NCBI GenBank assembly: GCA_934343915.1
Contig: CAKRIL010000034.1
Coordinates: 1 to 27,646, forward strand
Direction of reading: 5' to 3'
Source of the DNA: an uncultured Lachnospiraceae bacterium
Lineage (GTDB): Bacteria; Bacillota; Clostridia; Lachnospirales; Lachnospiraceae
DNA: 27,646 nucleotides
Part shown: positions 15,015 through 23,946 of the stretch, one piece after another
Numbering within the stretch: position 1 is the first letter of the stretch
How the letters are laid out: each line of letters starts with the position of its first letter
The notes under the pieces: model-generated
What the model was told of the DNA's origin: nothing
Seen by the model: only the letters and a program-made list of their open reading frames with translations
Databases searched by the model: none
Translations under genes and position numbers: made by a program

Positions 15015-15668
15015 TTATCCAATTTTCTTAACTTCCCAAAAATCTTTGTTATACTCGCACGTGTTGGGAATTATTATGCTAGCAACATAGAAATGTTTAT
15101 TTCCCTGACAATCTTCACATGAGAATTTCCAAACAAATTTAACATTTTCCCAAAAAGCCACATTTCCTTGCTGTCCAACATTATCACGCATATCCGGAGT
15201 ATATATTTCGACTCTTTGCGATTCTGAACTAGCTATTGATTGAAATTTTAGTTTCCATCTTGTAATAGACAAAACTTCATCACTAATCTTTTCAATATGC
15301 CCTGATTGAGTTAATCCATTGGTATTTATTGCAAAAGCAATATTATTATACAAAAATTCCGCATATTTTTGACCTAATGCTAACCCCTTATTTCCTTCTA
15401 GTGAATATCCCAACCAATTATTAGGCACTTCTTTAAAATTAAACCAAGCTCCAATCTCTTTCTTTGTGAGACCCTTCTCAGCTTTTTTATATAAGAAGTG
15501 AAAGAATTTAATAATTTCCTCATGCAATGCCTTATATTCTGGTTTATTACTATTAAAAATCAACATAGGGTCAACAAAAAGTGGCACATCACATATTAAC
15601 GAAATGTCAACTGCACCATATGTTTCAATCAGCTCGCTACTAACATTAAACTTTTCAGAAAAAAACAT
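15015..15668 (-). CDS. Unrecognised protein at the downstream end of the defence island
   Basis: A 217-residue protein with a strong ribosome site (GGAGGTGAAGG) before ATG 15668. I do not recognise it securely. The first 130 residues (YGAVDISLICDVPLFVDPML, LTKKEIGAWFNF, GNKGLALGQKYAEFLYNN) resemble what I recall as the start of longer, uncharacterised proteins in bacterial defence islands. The last 80 residues (from about SQRVEIYTPDMRDNVG) seem a separate module containing SCEDCQGNK. The junction after TQSGHIEKISDEV could be an internal deletion that left a short derivative, or a genuinely small family. It is the last gene of the leftward cluster, 40 nt after the AlbA_2 gene, and no terminator is visible after it. 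Confidence 0.55.
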   Translation of the reverse strand: MFFSEKFNVSSELIETYGAVDISLICDVPLFVDPMLIFNSNKPEYKALHEEIIKFFHFLYKKAEKGLTKKEIGAWFNFKEVPNNWLGYSLEGNKGLALGQKYAEFLYNNIAFAINTNGLTQSGHIEKISDEVLSITRWKLKFQSIASSESQRVEIYTPDMRDNVGQQGNVAFWENVKFVWKFSCEDCQGNKHFYVASIIIPNTCEYNKDFWEVKKIG

Positions 15669-15708
15669 TCCTTCACCTCCATTTTTTTGCCAATTTAAAT
15701 TAAGCGCT

Positions 15709-17190
15709 CTATTTTAGCTTGTATACTCTATTACAATTCCCACCAACAGGTTCAATCTCTTTCATATCACTTAACAAAGCTCTTGTTCTTGCAGAACTCA
15801 AACCAATATATTCAGCTATATCGCTTGTTTTGGATTCTCCGTTCTGCACAAGATAATATTTGATTTTTTCGATATTTTCCAGCGTTTTCTTCGCTTGTTT
15901 TTTATCGTTTGTTTTCTTCGCTTGTTTTTTATCGCTTGTTTTCTTCGCTTGTTTTTTCACAAAAGGAAGCGACAATACCGTCCTATCCGGATCAAATCTC
16001 TCTTCAATCACCGGTTCTTCCCAGCCTTCATCCGCCCAAACATTAAATATATTCGGTACACCACTTCCGGCACGTTCACCGATATTGATGAGATTAAACA
16101 TTTTCATAAGAGCCTTATTTCTTGGGTCGGATTCGCCACCAAGACGCATCTGCTTTTTACCCGTTCTAATATAACCAGGATTTGCCAAAATGAGCTTGTC
16201 CGGTTCCTTACGGATAACAACACCACGCAAACCGTGATAATCTGCATTAATCAGGCAGTTTGCCAAAGCTTCACGGAGTGCCTTGTGCACCGGAGTGTCG
16301 TCAATGCGTTCACTACCGACCATTTTGAAAGGTACCTTAATGTCTTTAATAATCTTGTTATAAACTCTAAAATAAAAGTCACACACGTTTCCGGACCATT
16401 CACCGGAACTGGACTGCAATCTGTCGCTCCAGCGTGTTGTAGGATCTAACTCTTCCCTGTAGTCCAAAAAATACTCAGGGAAGTGGCGTACAATGTTATA
16501 TTCGTCACCAAACATCAGCATACCTGCTGCCGTAGGATGCAGCTTTCCGTCTTCCTCTGAAATAGCAGCCGCACCAATGCTTCTTAAATACTCGTGGTCG
16601 CTCAGGCGTTCAAAAGGATGTCCTTCTTTTAAAGAACGATGACTGTTGCGATATCCATGAATGGTATCGTAATTCAAATCTTCCATCGGAACCTTATCAA
16701 GCACTTCCATATCCATTGTGCGCTCGGTCTGGTCACGGAGCATGGTCTTTACCTGCAATCTGGTACAATGATAATCGCCCTCATAATTACGTCGGAAAGT
16801 GCCATTAAAAATGTCATTGTTGATGTACACCGGCTTCTGCTCACGCTTCGCCATGGGCACATAAATAACCATGATAACATCTTTGTTGTCACCGACTTCA
16901 TACATCTCTACGTCATCTTCCGACAGGAGATTGATATTCACTTTCTTAGAATTGTTGATAGTATCCCAGAAGTCTTTTCGGAGCTTGGACGCATTCTGAA
17001 GACCGGTAGTTTTCCAACTGCCGTCTTTTTCTTCTTTGACACCGAGGATAATGATGCCGCCATAGCAATTTGCAAAAGCAGAATACGTGTCCCACAATGA
17101 AATTGGCAAGCCACCATTTGCTTTTTTCACTTCTCTTCTGTTATCTTCTCTGTATTCATCAAATTGTGAAAGGTCAAAAGTTTTTTCCAT
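15709..17190 (-). CDS. AlbA_2/Schlafen-type ATP-binding regulator with C-terminal winged helix
   Basis: A 493-residue protein. An AlbA_2 (Schlafen-like) domain at about 10-150 includes DNRREVKKANGG and SAFANCYGGIIILGVKE. A central GHKL-type ATP-binding module at about 290-400 includes ALREALANCLINADY and the Gly-rich INIGERAGSGVPNIF. A Lys-rich tandem repeat (three KKQAKKT units) links to a winged helix at about 440-493. Proteins of this layout are often annotated as RecG-related or transcriptional regulators, and some occur in defence islands or phage-response loci. The ATG at 17190 has AGGAG 10 nt upstream. By sample counts its G+C is roughly 45 percent, clearly above the HNH and receiver-like genes beside it (about 30 percent), so it may have a separate origin. 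Confidence 0.85.
   Translation of the reverse strand: MEKTFDLSQFDEYREDNRREVKKANGGLPISLWDTYSAFANCYGGIIILGVKEEKDGSWKTTGLQNASKLRKDFWDTINNSKKVNINLLSEDDVEMYEVGDNKDVIMVIYVPMAKREQKPVYINNDIFNGTFRRNYEGDYHCTRLQVKTMLRDQTERTMDMEVLDKVPMEDLNYDTIHGYRNSHRSLKEGHPFERLSDHEYLRSIGAAAISEEDGKLHPTAAGMLMFGDEYNIVRHFPEYFLDYREELDPTTRWSDRLQSSSGEWSGNVCDFYFRVYNKIIKDIKVPFKMVGSERIDDTPVHKALREALANCLINADYHGLRGVVIRKEPDKLILANPGYIRTGKKQMRLGGESDPRNKALMKMFNLINIGERAGSGVPNIFNVWADEGWEEPVIEERFDPDRTVLSLPFVKKQAKKTSDKKQAKKTNDKKQAKKTLENIEKIKYYLVQNGESKTSDIAEYIGLSSARTRALLSDMKEIEPVGGNCNRVYKLK
15881..15958. repeat. 27-bp tandem repeat (about three units) in the AlbA_2 gene
   Basis: Units start at 15881, 15908 and 15935 and encode KKQAKKTSD, KKQAKKTND and KKQAKKT on the minus strand. 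They form a basic hinge before the winged helix. The period is a multiple of three, so copy-number change keeps the frame. Confidence 0.85.
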
Positions 17191-17249
17191 TCTATATCAA
17201 CTCCTAAAATCTATTTCGAGGCATCAATATTTGATTAATATATCATTGA

Positions 17250-18044
17250 CTACTTGTCATCTAGCAACATGGCAACTTCACAATACAAAAAATCTCTTAT
17301 TATCATTTTTACCCAAACTTGTCCATTTTTATAATAAACTTGATACTTATAAAATCCTTCTTGAACATCTACCCAATCCATAAGAAGCATAGGAATTCTA
17401 CATCCATCTCCATCTGTCGACTCCATCTCCATTTCTACCACATAGATATTTCTAAATGCTCTTGACCCTATCTCTGGTAATATCTCATCAGAAATTATCT
17501 CCACGCGTTCCAACTCTTGCCATTCTGCTGGTTCTAACAAGGGTTTTATACCATATACACTCCTTGTAATCGTTATCGTATGGTCTTGACTGTAATACCC
17601 TGCACTTACTTCATACGTAGCATGACAGATTGCCAACTTTGTAAAAATTCGCATTAACCTTTCATCACTATAAGGAGTTTGAACAAATTTTTCAACAGCT
17701 CTCCTTGCATCAACAATTTCATTAATATTTTCATCGTTCGACGCAAATATATCTATATTGCCATTTTCATAATATTCGTGCAAATAGTTAATGTATGCAC
17801 TTGTGTATCTCTCATCCGCAGAAAATCCATTGTTACAATGTTTACACGCCGGTACTGTAGGCAAATCCGTCGGATATGGCTTATTCAGAAAAGCCCTTGA
17901 AGGGCAATGTTCTCTTGTATCTGCCTTATCGCCACAATACACACAATACATATTACTATTACGACGAAAAACAACATGCGGTTCTATCAAAGGGCTTCCC
18001 CAAAATTTGTTAAAATTAAATTCTTTATCTGTATTCTTATCCAC
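17250..18044 (-). CDS. HNH-type zinc-finger endonuclease-like protein
   Basis: A 264-residue protein with an N-terminal treble-clef signature. CVYCGDK (Cys34, Cys37) is followed by TREHCPSRAF (Glu45-His46), then CKHCNNGFSADE (Cys67, Cys70, Asn71, Glu78). This is the arrangement of HNH nucleases with two structural CxxC pairs. The remaining 180 residues match no domain I know; they are acidic with alternating beta-like segments and could sense or bind a partner. The start is a GTG at 18044 with AAGGA about 11 nt upstream. It lies 69 nt after the receiver-like gene and 59 nt before the AlbA_2 gene, all in one direction. It is a candidate effector nuclease of the island; cleavage activity is inferred from the motif only. 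Confidence 0.75.
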   Translation of the reverse strand: MDKNTDKEFNFNKFWGSPLIEPHVVFRRNSNMYCVYCGDKADTREHCPSRAFLNKPYPTDLPTVPACKHCNNGFSADERYTSAYINYLHEYYENGNIDIFASNDENINEIVDARRAVEKFVQTPYSDERLMRIFTKLAICHATYEVSAGYYSQDHTITITRSVYGIKPLLEPAEWQELERVEIISDEILPEIGSRAFRNIYVVEMEMESTDGDGCRIPMLLMDWVDVQEGFYKYQVYYKNGQVWVKMIIRDFLYCEVAMLLDDK

Positions 18045-18113
18045 TTATCCAATTCCTTTTCTTGCTTACAGAGCATAAAACAAATAAACCGACGTTGGAA
18101 ATTATCCTTAAAA

Positions 18114-20183
18114 CTAGCGCAATAATTGTATTTTCAACAGCAACTCATCATCTTTCTCTTGTTTAGTATATTTTATAGCGTTTTTACCTATAAATCCTTT
18201 TATATCTTCAACAAGAATCTTGTCATCTAAGTCTGCAAGGATTTTTTCATATTTATGTGCTTCATCCGGTTTTTGCTCATTAATAAATTGCAACAGATCA
18301 TCTTTATTTATCACCCAATCTCTACGCTTAGTGTTCATGTTATCTTTTCTTGATGTTGTCAAAATGACTGTTGCATCTTTCCCTTCAGCTTTATTTGTGC
18401 TTCCCACCATCTCCAATGTATAAATGGACTTCCTTCCCATTTCCATATTAATTGTATTAAATGCCTGTCTTCCCCGATACTCTAAAAACAATTTGTTAAT
18501 CAACAACACATGATTACGTATTCTACAAACCCTCTTAACATCATATCTAATCATATTATTATCATGCGTAAACTCAATTATTGATACTAATCTATTACTA
18601 TGACTTGCCCCCATATCCTTTATCAATTGTTCTACTCCAAAACCTAATTCATGTTCTTTTTGCTTGATTTTTTCATACCGATTATGTAAATTTAAAATTC
18701 TTTCTCTTAAATCCACATAATATTGTTGCCATGCATTTGGTAACAAATATTTTACTTCTGCTTTCATTTTATAGTCAGTGAAAATCTGAGAATAACCCTG
18801 TTCATTAAACGCACACAAATCTAATATTTCATTATCAATATACTCTCGCTTTGTACAGTCAATAGCTATATTACAATATTCACCCTCAACAGTAAGAAAT
18901 TTTCCTAACAATAATTTTTCGTAATCGTATTGCTCTTTATAGTTTCCCATATCACGATTCTTTACCAGGTGTATGGGAACTAATTCTGCAATAGAATTAT
19001 TTCTTGCCCCGTTTCTTATTGACAAATCACACTCTTGCCCTACCAGCAGATAGTATTGCCCCTTGATGTAAAAAATATCACCCGTCATAGGCGGACTCAA
19101 AAACTCATTTATATAATAGTCATACTGTTCAAAATTCTGAAATTCTAGCGCATCATCATCTTCTTTTTCAGCCGTTTCTTCAATCTCCACCATTCTCTCA
19201 AACAGGCTTGATAATAAAATAGTTTTTCTTATCTCCTTTCTGCCTTCCTGATAAGTATAATATTTCTCTCTCAAATCAATCCATTGATTTAAAATTTCAT
19301 GATTTGTAATCCCTTCTTCCTTAGCCATTGCAGACAAAAAAACGGCCTCTTGCATATTTTCATTAGCATATGAAAAAGACTTTTGTAATGACATCTCCCT
19401 TTTGAGTTTAAGCAATCTAAGCATTATTTTATATTGACTCATAATTAAATGCTTTTTTATTTCATTATCTATATTTTCCGCTGTTTTATTAACGAAACCG
19501 ACATACATCTCATCCGTAATTCGTGTTATATTTTCTTTTTGCGAACTCAATGCTATACATATACCATTTTTTGTTGCCTGCTTGTTTTTATGTAACTCAT
19601 CTATTATTTCTTTTCCCCTTGGTTCTCCATGCATATAATTATCAATTATACAAAGGAAAAATTTATCATTTTGAATAAACAATTGTATATCTTCTTCAAT
19701 ATTTTTCATTTCTGGAGCAGAAAAATCCTTATATATGCGCAACGGCAATCTTACGCCATCCGCCTTAGTACCCTCCAATAATCCCTTATATCCTGTCGCC
19801 ATTTCAGTCTTTACTCCAAGTCCATATCGTTGAAACACCTCTATTTGAGGCAACAATTCACTCTCACTAACAGCCGCTAACTCTTTTTCCAAGTCCCCAA
19901 AACAATGCTTTTTAATATAGTATTCCACATCTCGTTTGGGAACCTCGTCCCATACAAACTTATCACTGTATTTAGAATATACAAGATATATATGATTCAA
20001 TTTTTCTCTTAATATATCATCAAGAATCTCAACCATCATATTCTCTCTATCTGCATTTTCCATCATTAAATAGTCATAAAGTATTGCACTTCTTGAGGAT
20101 TCAAACGCTATTGAATCCTCAATTATAATAATTCCTGAAATATCCATCAATGAATAAAATTCACTAAATGCTATCTGCTCCAT
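18114..20183 (-). CDS. Large protein with abbreviated receiver-like segment, partner of the dual-GHKL ATPase
   Basis: A 689-residue protein that I cannot name. Residues about 147-245 look like a shortened response-regulator receiver: LPLRIYKDFS, then FFLCIIDNYMHGEPRGKEII (candidate phospho-acceptor Asp181), ICIALSSQ (Ser213/Ser214) and MYVGFVNKT (Lys233). The stretch between strands 1 and 3 is shorter than in true receivers. About 360-460 is a beta-rich module with GDIFYIKGQYYLLVGQECDL, whose ECDL motif may be functional. The C-terminal 230 residues are helical and charged. The ATG at 20183 is chosen because AAGGAG, overlapping the stop of the GHKL gene, lies 7 nt upstream; a TTG 8 codons earlier has no such support. 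Tight coupling to the kinase-like ATPase suggests the pair act together. Confidence 0.65.
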   Translation of the reverse strand: MEQIAFSEFYSLMDISGIIIIEDSIAFESSRSAILYDYLMMENADRENMMVEILDDILREKLNHIYLVYSKYSDKFVWDEVPKRDVEYYIKKHCFGDLEKELAAVSESELLPQIEVFQRYGLGVKTEMATGYKGLLEGTKADGVRLPLRIYKDFSAPEMKNIEEDIQLFIQNDKFFLCIIDNYMHGEPRGKEIIDELHKNKQATKNGICIALSSQKENITRITDEMYVGFVNKTAENIDNEIKKHLIMSQYKIMLRLLKLKREMSLQKSFSYANENMQEAVFLSAMAKEEGITNHEILNQWIDLREKYYTYQEGRKEIRKTILLSSLFERMVEIEETAEKEDDDALEFQNFEQYDYYINEFLSPPMTGDIFYIKGQYYLLVGQECDLSIRNGARNNSIAELVPIHLVKNRDMGNYKEQYDYEKLLLGKFLTVEGEYCNIAIDCTKREYIDNEILDLCAFNEQGYSQIFTDYKMKAEVKYLLPNAWQQYYVDLRERILNLHNRYEKIKQKEHELGFGVEQLIKDMGASHSNRLVSIIEFTHDNNMIRYDVKRVCRIRNHVLLINKLFLEYRGRQAFNTINMEMGRKSIYTLEMVGSTNKAEGKDATVILTTSRKDNMNTKRRDWVINKDDLLQFINEQKPDEAHKYEKILADLDDKILVEDIKGFIGKNAIKYTKQEKDDELLLKIQLLR

Positions 20184-20194
20184 AAAACATCTCC

Positions 20195-22825
20195 TTATCT
20201 GACGCAATCCTTTGGAACTGTAATAGAAAAAATATATCTATTACCCCACTCATTAGTTTCTTCTAACAACTCAATATCCGCATTAAATGACTTTAACAAC
20301 TTCTTTACAATATACAGTCCCATACCTCTTCCGTCATTCTCTTTTCCTGACTGCAATGCTTCAAATAAAAGGTATTCCATTTTTTTCAAAACACCCAAGC
20401 CAGAATCATATACCCAAATATTTGTATCTGTTTTTTGCTCAATCACAATTTCATTATTTGGTGCAAAATAGTTTTTTTCCTTCAAAGCTCTTTTTTCTCT
20501 AATATCAATCCAATATATTGAATTAGTAAAAAGATTATATAGCACATGTAACAAAACCCCTTTAGGCATATACCACTGTACCTTCAAATTCTTCGGTTGT
20601 ATCTTGATTCTATTTTTCGAAAGTTCCTTTTTCAACTTCTCTTCAATTTCCCTAACTACATCACTAAGATTTTCACATGCATATTCATCATAATTATTCT
20701 TTTTGATAAAAGTCTTTTCTAAAAAATTATATAAATCTGCAACATCTTCAACCTTTCTCAACAACAAATCACTTTGATCTTTTATCGGTAGCAGGTTGTC
20801 ATTATATAGCTTTATGTTTGTATCATAAAGGAATTCTTTCAACACCTCAAAATCACTTTCTATATTATACATATTAGGATCATTAATAATTGAATGTAAC
20901 TCATGAGTCATTGTTTCTGTTATTAACCCGTTTGCCATTAGCTTATAATTATTAAATGCTTCAATCTGTATTTCCTTAAGTCCTGCTTCGGCTGTATCCA
21001 ATACTTCTTTTGTTTTTCCGAGTTCTTTTTGAGTTATTTGAATTTGATTATCTATTGAATCCAGTGTTTCAATCGCCTTATCATAAACTTTCTGTGAAAT
21101 ATTAACTTCATCACCGACCACTACCGCTTTAGACAATAGTATTTCTTTTGTCTTCTTAATTTCTTGTAATAACCTTTGATTTTCCTTTAATAACTTACTA
21201 TTTTCATCCTTTCTACGTTTTACCTCTTTTTTTGTATCATCTTGCAATAATCCTTCATCTCGTAAAATAGATTTTGTTATATCATCTGCAGCACGATTAA
21301 AATCGTAAAAATAGTAATTAAATATAGTGATTATTACCTCTTTAAATATTTTTGTAACATCATTTTGCACCACATCAAGTCTAGAACTTATTTCTCTTAT
21401 ATTAGTCTGCATAGGATCATTTATTGATACATAGCCGACTGTATTGCTTTGATTCATTCTGTAAAACTGTTGGCCAGAGGTTCTGTACTGTTGCATTTCA
21501 ATCCAGTCATCATCTCTATTACCAAGTGCACCTATTCTATAGCCGTTTCTATAAAGTTTTATTCCATTATATAATGACAAAAACTTTTGAATATCATCCA
21601 ATGAATACATTTCTACTCTAGGATTTATTTTTTGTTGCATATACTTTACATAATCTACATATATTTTTCCAATAGCATTATCCTGTTTAAAATTATATGC
21701 TCGGCCTTCTATCGGTAATATAGCCATCAATTCTACGAGCTCTTTTTCCACTTGTTTTACTAAAAATTCCTCTAAAGCCACCTGATTCTTGACATCAGAA
21801 TATTCTTTTTTTCTTTTTTCTTTTATCTTATTTACCAATTCCTCATGTGAAATAGTAACTTCTAAAGATGCATCATAACGTTCCTTATATTTAGCAAAAA
21901 ATAAAATATACTCATCTTTTTCTCTTCTGTATTTCGGAAAATAGGAAACTGGCTTAATACACGATCTATGTGTCTTTTCAATAAACTGAGGTGTCAAGTT
22001 TAAACTCATATTCAATTCAATTTTCCCATTTATATTCCGGATTTCAAAAATATTAACGCTTTCAGCAAAGTTTAATAATTCCAAATCAAAACCAGACTCA
22101 ATCTGTGTACCATTATTGTAAAAGGCTATTTCAATACTTTGTACCGTTTTGTCATACGGAGATATTAAAAATGATGTTGCTGCTCTCAATTCATCCGTTA
22201 AAGTCACTTTATTATTATCGAATAACTCTAATTGCACTGGTTCATTAATAAGCTCACTTTTTTTTACATCTATTATCCACATTCTTGTATAAGCTTCTGC
22301 CATTTTAGGTAATTCATAATACGGGAATTCAAATTCATCAATTTTTTCAGAATTCACCAACGCATTCCAATCGATAACAATAACTTTTCGTTGTACATCA
22401 TCCCTTGAAGCAGTCTCAACAATAAGTTTTTTTCCCAAACGTTGTGCAGCGAGTCTTCCAATACCTTTTTCACCAAGATTTACGTTTTCACAATCTTTAT
22501 ATTTTATATCTGTACCGATATTTAAAAAACCTTCCTGCAATTGTATTGCATTCATCCCGATTCCAATATCTTCAATCAATAATATATCCAATGTGGAACT
22601 CTCTTCATCTAATAAAGAAGCTATGTCACCATCTAGTGGTACCAACAATTTATCATTTCTTTTCACATGCTCAACACCATCAAAAAATTGTACATTTATC
22701 CTTTTACTATGTGCATCAATGGAATTTTTTATTAACTCAACAACTGCTACAGATGCAGATGTAATCAAATCATTACCTAAATGTTCGATTATTCTAGGAT
22801 TAACTTTCATTTTTACTTTTTTCAT
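20195..22825 (-). CDS. Dual-GHKL ATPase: N-terminal MORC/MutL-like ATPase, C-terminal histidine-kinase-like module
   Basis: An 876-residue protein with two GHKL ATP sites. The N-terminal one (about 8-135) has VELIKNSIDA (Glu30, Asn34, Asp37), IEDIGIGM (Asp86) and GEKGIGRLAA. An S5-like transducer follows with KLYRNGYRIG and GNRDDDWIEMQQYRTS (about 423-450). A long coiled coil spans about 530-625. The C-terminal part has a DHp-like TMTHELHSIIND (His641-Glu642), an N box LYNLFTNSIYWI, VYDSGLGV (Asp807) and GRGMGLYIVKKLL. GHKL ATPases of the MORC/MutL type are known companions of restriction-modification genes; the added kinase-like half is what stands out. The ATG at 22825 follows the methyltransferase stop by 16 nt. 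No signal peptide or membrane segment is seen, so it is probably cytoplasmic. Confidence 0.82.
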   Translation of the reverse strand: MKKVKMKVNPRIIEHLGNDLITSASVAVVELIKNSIDAHSKRINVQFFDGVEHVKRNDKLLVPLDGDIASLLDEESSTLDILLIEDIGIGMNAIQLQEGFLNIGTDIKYKDCENVNLGEKGIGRLAAQRLGKKLIVETASRDDVQRKVIVIDWNALVNSEKIDEFEFPYYELPKMAEAYTRMWIIDVKKSELINEPVQLELFDNNKVTLTDELRAATSFLISPYDKTVQSIEIAFYNNGTQIESGFDLELLNFAESVNIFEIRNINGKIELNMSLNLTPQFIEKTHRSCIKPVSYFPKYRREKDEYILFFAKYKERYDASLEVTISHEELVNKIKEKRKKEYSDVKNQVALEEFLVKQVEKELVELMAILPIEGRAYNFKQDNAIGKIYVDYVKYMQQKINPRVEMYSLDDIQKFLSLYNGIKLYRNGYRIGALGNRDDDWIEMQQYRTSGQQFYRMNQSNTVGYVSINDPMQTNIREISSRLDVVQNDVTKIFKEVIITIFNYYFYDFNRAADDITKSILRDEGLLQDDTKKEVKRRKDENSKLLKENQRLLQEIKKTKEILLSKAVVVGDEVNISQKVYDKAIETLDSIDNQIQITQKELGKTKEVLDTAEAGLKEIQIEAFNNYKLMANGLITETMTHELHSIINDPNMYNIESDFEVLKEFLYDTNIKLYNDNLLPIKDQSDLLLRKVEDVADLYNFLEKTFIKKNNYDEYACENLSDVVREIEEKLKKELSKNRIKIQPKNLKVQWYMPKGVLLHVLYNLFTNSIYWIDIREKRALKEKNYFAPNNEIVIEQKTDTNIWVYDSGLGVLKKMEYLLFEALQSGKENDGRGMGLYIVKKLLKSFNADIELLEETNEWGNRYIFSITVPKDCVR

Positions 22826-22841
22826 TAAAATACCTACTTTC

Positions 22842-23939
22842 TTAAAAATAATTATCTATTTTCCTTGCAATTTCTAATGCCATCAAATACGGCACACCGT
22901 TTCCAACCATCTTGAACTTTGCACTTAAACACACATTAGGTGGTAATTCAAACCACGCAGGCAACGACTGAATAGCCATTGCTTCTGCCACACTTAAGCG
23001 GCGTGTTCTATACGGATGAAGATGGACTTCATTATTTCCATAAGCGGCAGTAGGCGAATACTTCCACCTATGCAAACGTTTAAAGGATTTTCTGCTAGTA
23101 TCCCCTTCCTGTATTGTTAACATTTTAGACTTTCCGCCTTTTACTTTAAATACATCTTTTCTATTTGGATGTCTATATACATTATTTCTCCTAAACCAAT
23201 CTTCTACAGTTAACGATTTTGGAACATTATACTTAAATTTTCTTACACTTTTTTCAAGATACTTCTGTGGTTTTGGCCAATTCATTGCCTTTACTGCTAC
23301 AGAATTATATGGCAGATTAACATTCCATGGAAAAGCAAATGTATCATTCATAATTATTACTTTCCGTGCTGGTTCCGTACCTTTTAAAACTCCCATCATT
23401 AAAATTCTATCCCTATCTTGAGGAACACCAAAATCTAGAGAATTCATTAACTGTTCAGATAATATGTATCCATTTTTTTTCAACACACACTTTAGTTCTT
23501 CAAAATACTCCCTATGTTTTTGTGTTTTTATCAAACCTTTTACATTTTCAAATAAAAAGAAATCTGGTCTATATCGGCAGATCATATCAATATAACTTTT
23601 AGCCAACTTTCCATTTTCACCATCTTTCCCTTTATTTTTGCCTCCTATCGAGAAATCCGGACATGGAGGACCACCAATAAAACCAACCAATTCGCCATTC
23701 TGCTTTTCATTATTAATATATTGTTGGAAATTTTGTGCACCTATACCACTCAAAAAAAAATTAATATCCTTTACATGATGTCCATACACAGGTTGGGGAT
23801 AGTTACGATTTCTTCTCGCATAGCGATAAGAATCCATAAATTCCTGTTTAAACTCATTAACAAAAGCAATCTCGTATCCAGCATCTTGAAAGCCCAAATC
23901 CAGCATTCCTACACCTGCAAAAAATGAAAATATCTTCAT
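22842..23939 (-). CDS. DNA (cytosine-5-)-methyltransferase 1
   Basis: A 365-residue C5 methyltransferase with all main motifs: I FFAGVGMLDLGF, IV GFIGGPPCPDFSIGG with catalytic Cys93, VI FFLFENVKGL, VIII GVPQDRDRILMM, a variable target-recognition region at about 205-310, IX RRLSVAEAMAIQSLP and X KFKMVGNGVPYLMA. It transfers a methyl group from S-adenosylmethionine to cytosine; the recognition site cannot be read from the sequence. The ATG at 23939 lies 7 nt after the Vsr stop with only a weak ribosome site, suggesting coupling. The Vsr gene upstream and the dual-GHKL gene 16 nt downstream make a Vsr-methylase-ATPase module. The target-recognition region differs from that of the second methyltransferase. 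Confidence 0.95.
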   Translation of the reverse strand: MKIFSFFAGVGMLDLGFQDAGYEIAFVNEFKQEFMDSYRYARRNRNYPQPVYGHHVKDINFFLSGIGAQNFQQYINNEKQNGELVGFIGGPPCPDFSIGGKNKGKDGENGKLAKSYIDMICRYRPDFFLFENVKGLIKTQKHREYFEELKCVLKKNGYILSEQLMNSLDFGVPQDRDRILMMGVLKGTEPARKVIIMNDTFAFPWNVNLPYNSVAVKAMNWPKPQKYLEKSVRKFKYNVPKSLTVEDWFRRNNVYRHPNRKDVFKVKGGKSKMLTIQEGDTSRKSFKRLHRWKYSPTAAYGNNEVHLHPYRTRRLSVAEAMAIQSLPAWFELPPNVCLSAKFKMVGNGVPYLMALEIARKIDNYF

Positions 23940-23946
23940 GTCAATC

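Noticed and set aside
20184..20207. TTG start extending the receiver-like protein by 8 codons
   Set aside because: It would overlap the GHKL gene and has no ribosome site, whereas ATG 20183 has AAGGAG at good spacing.
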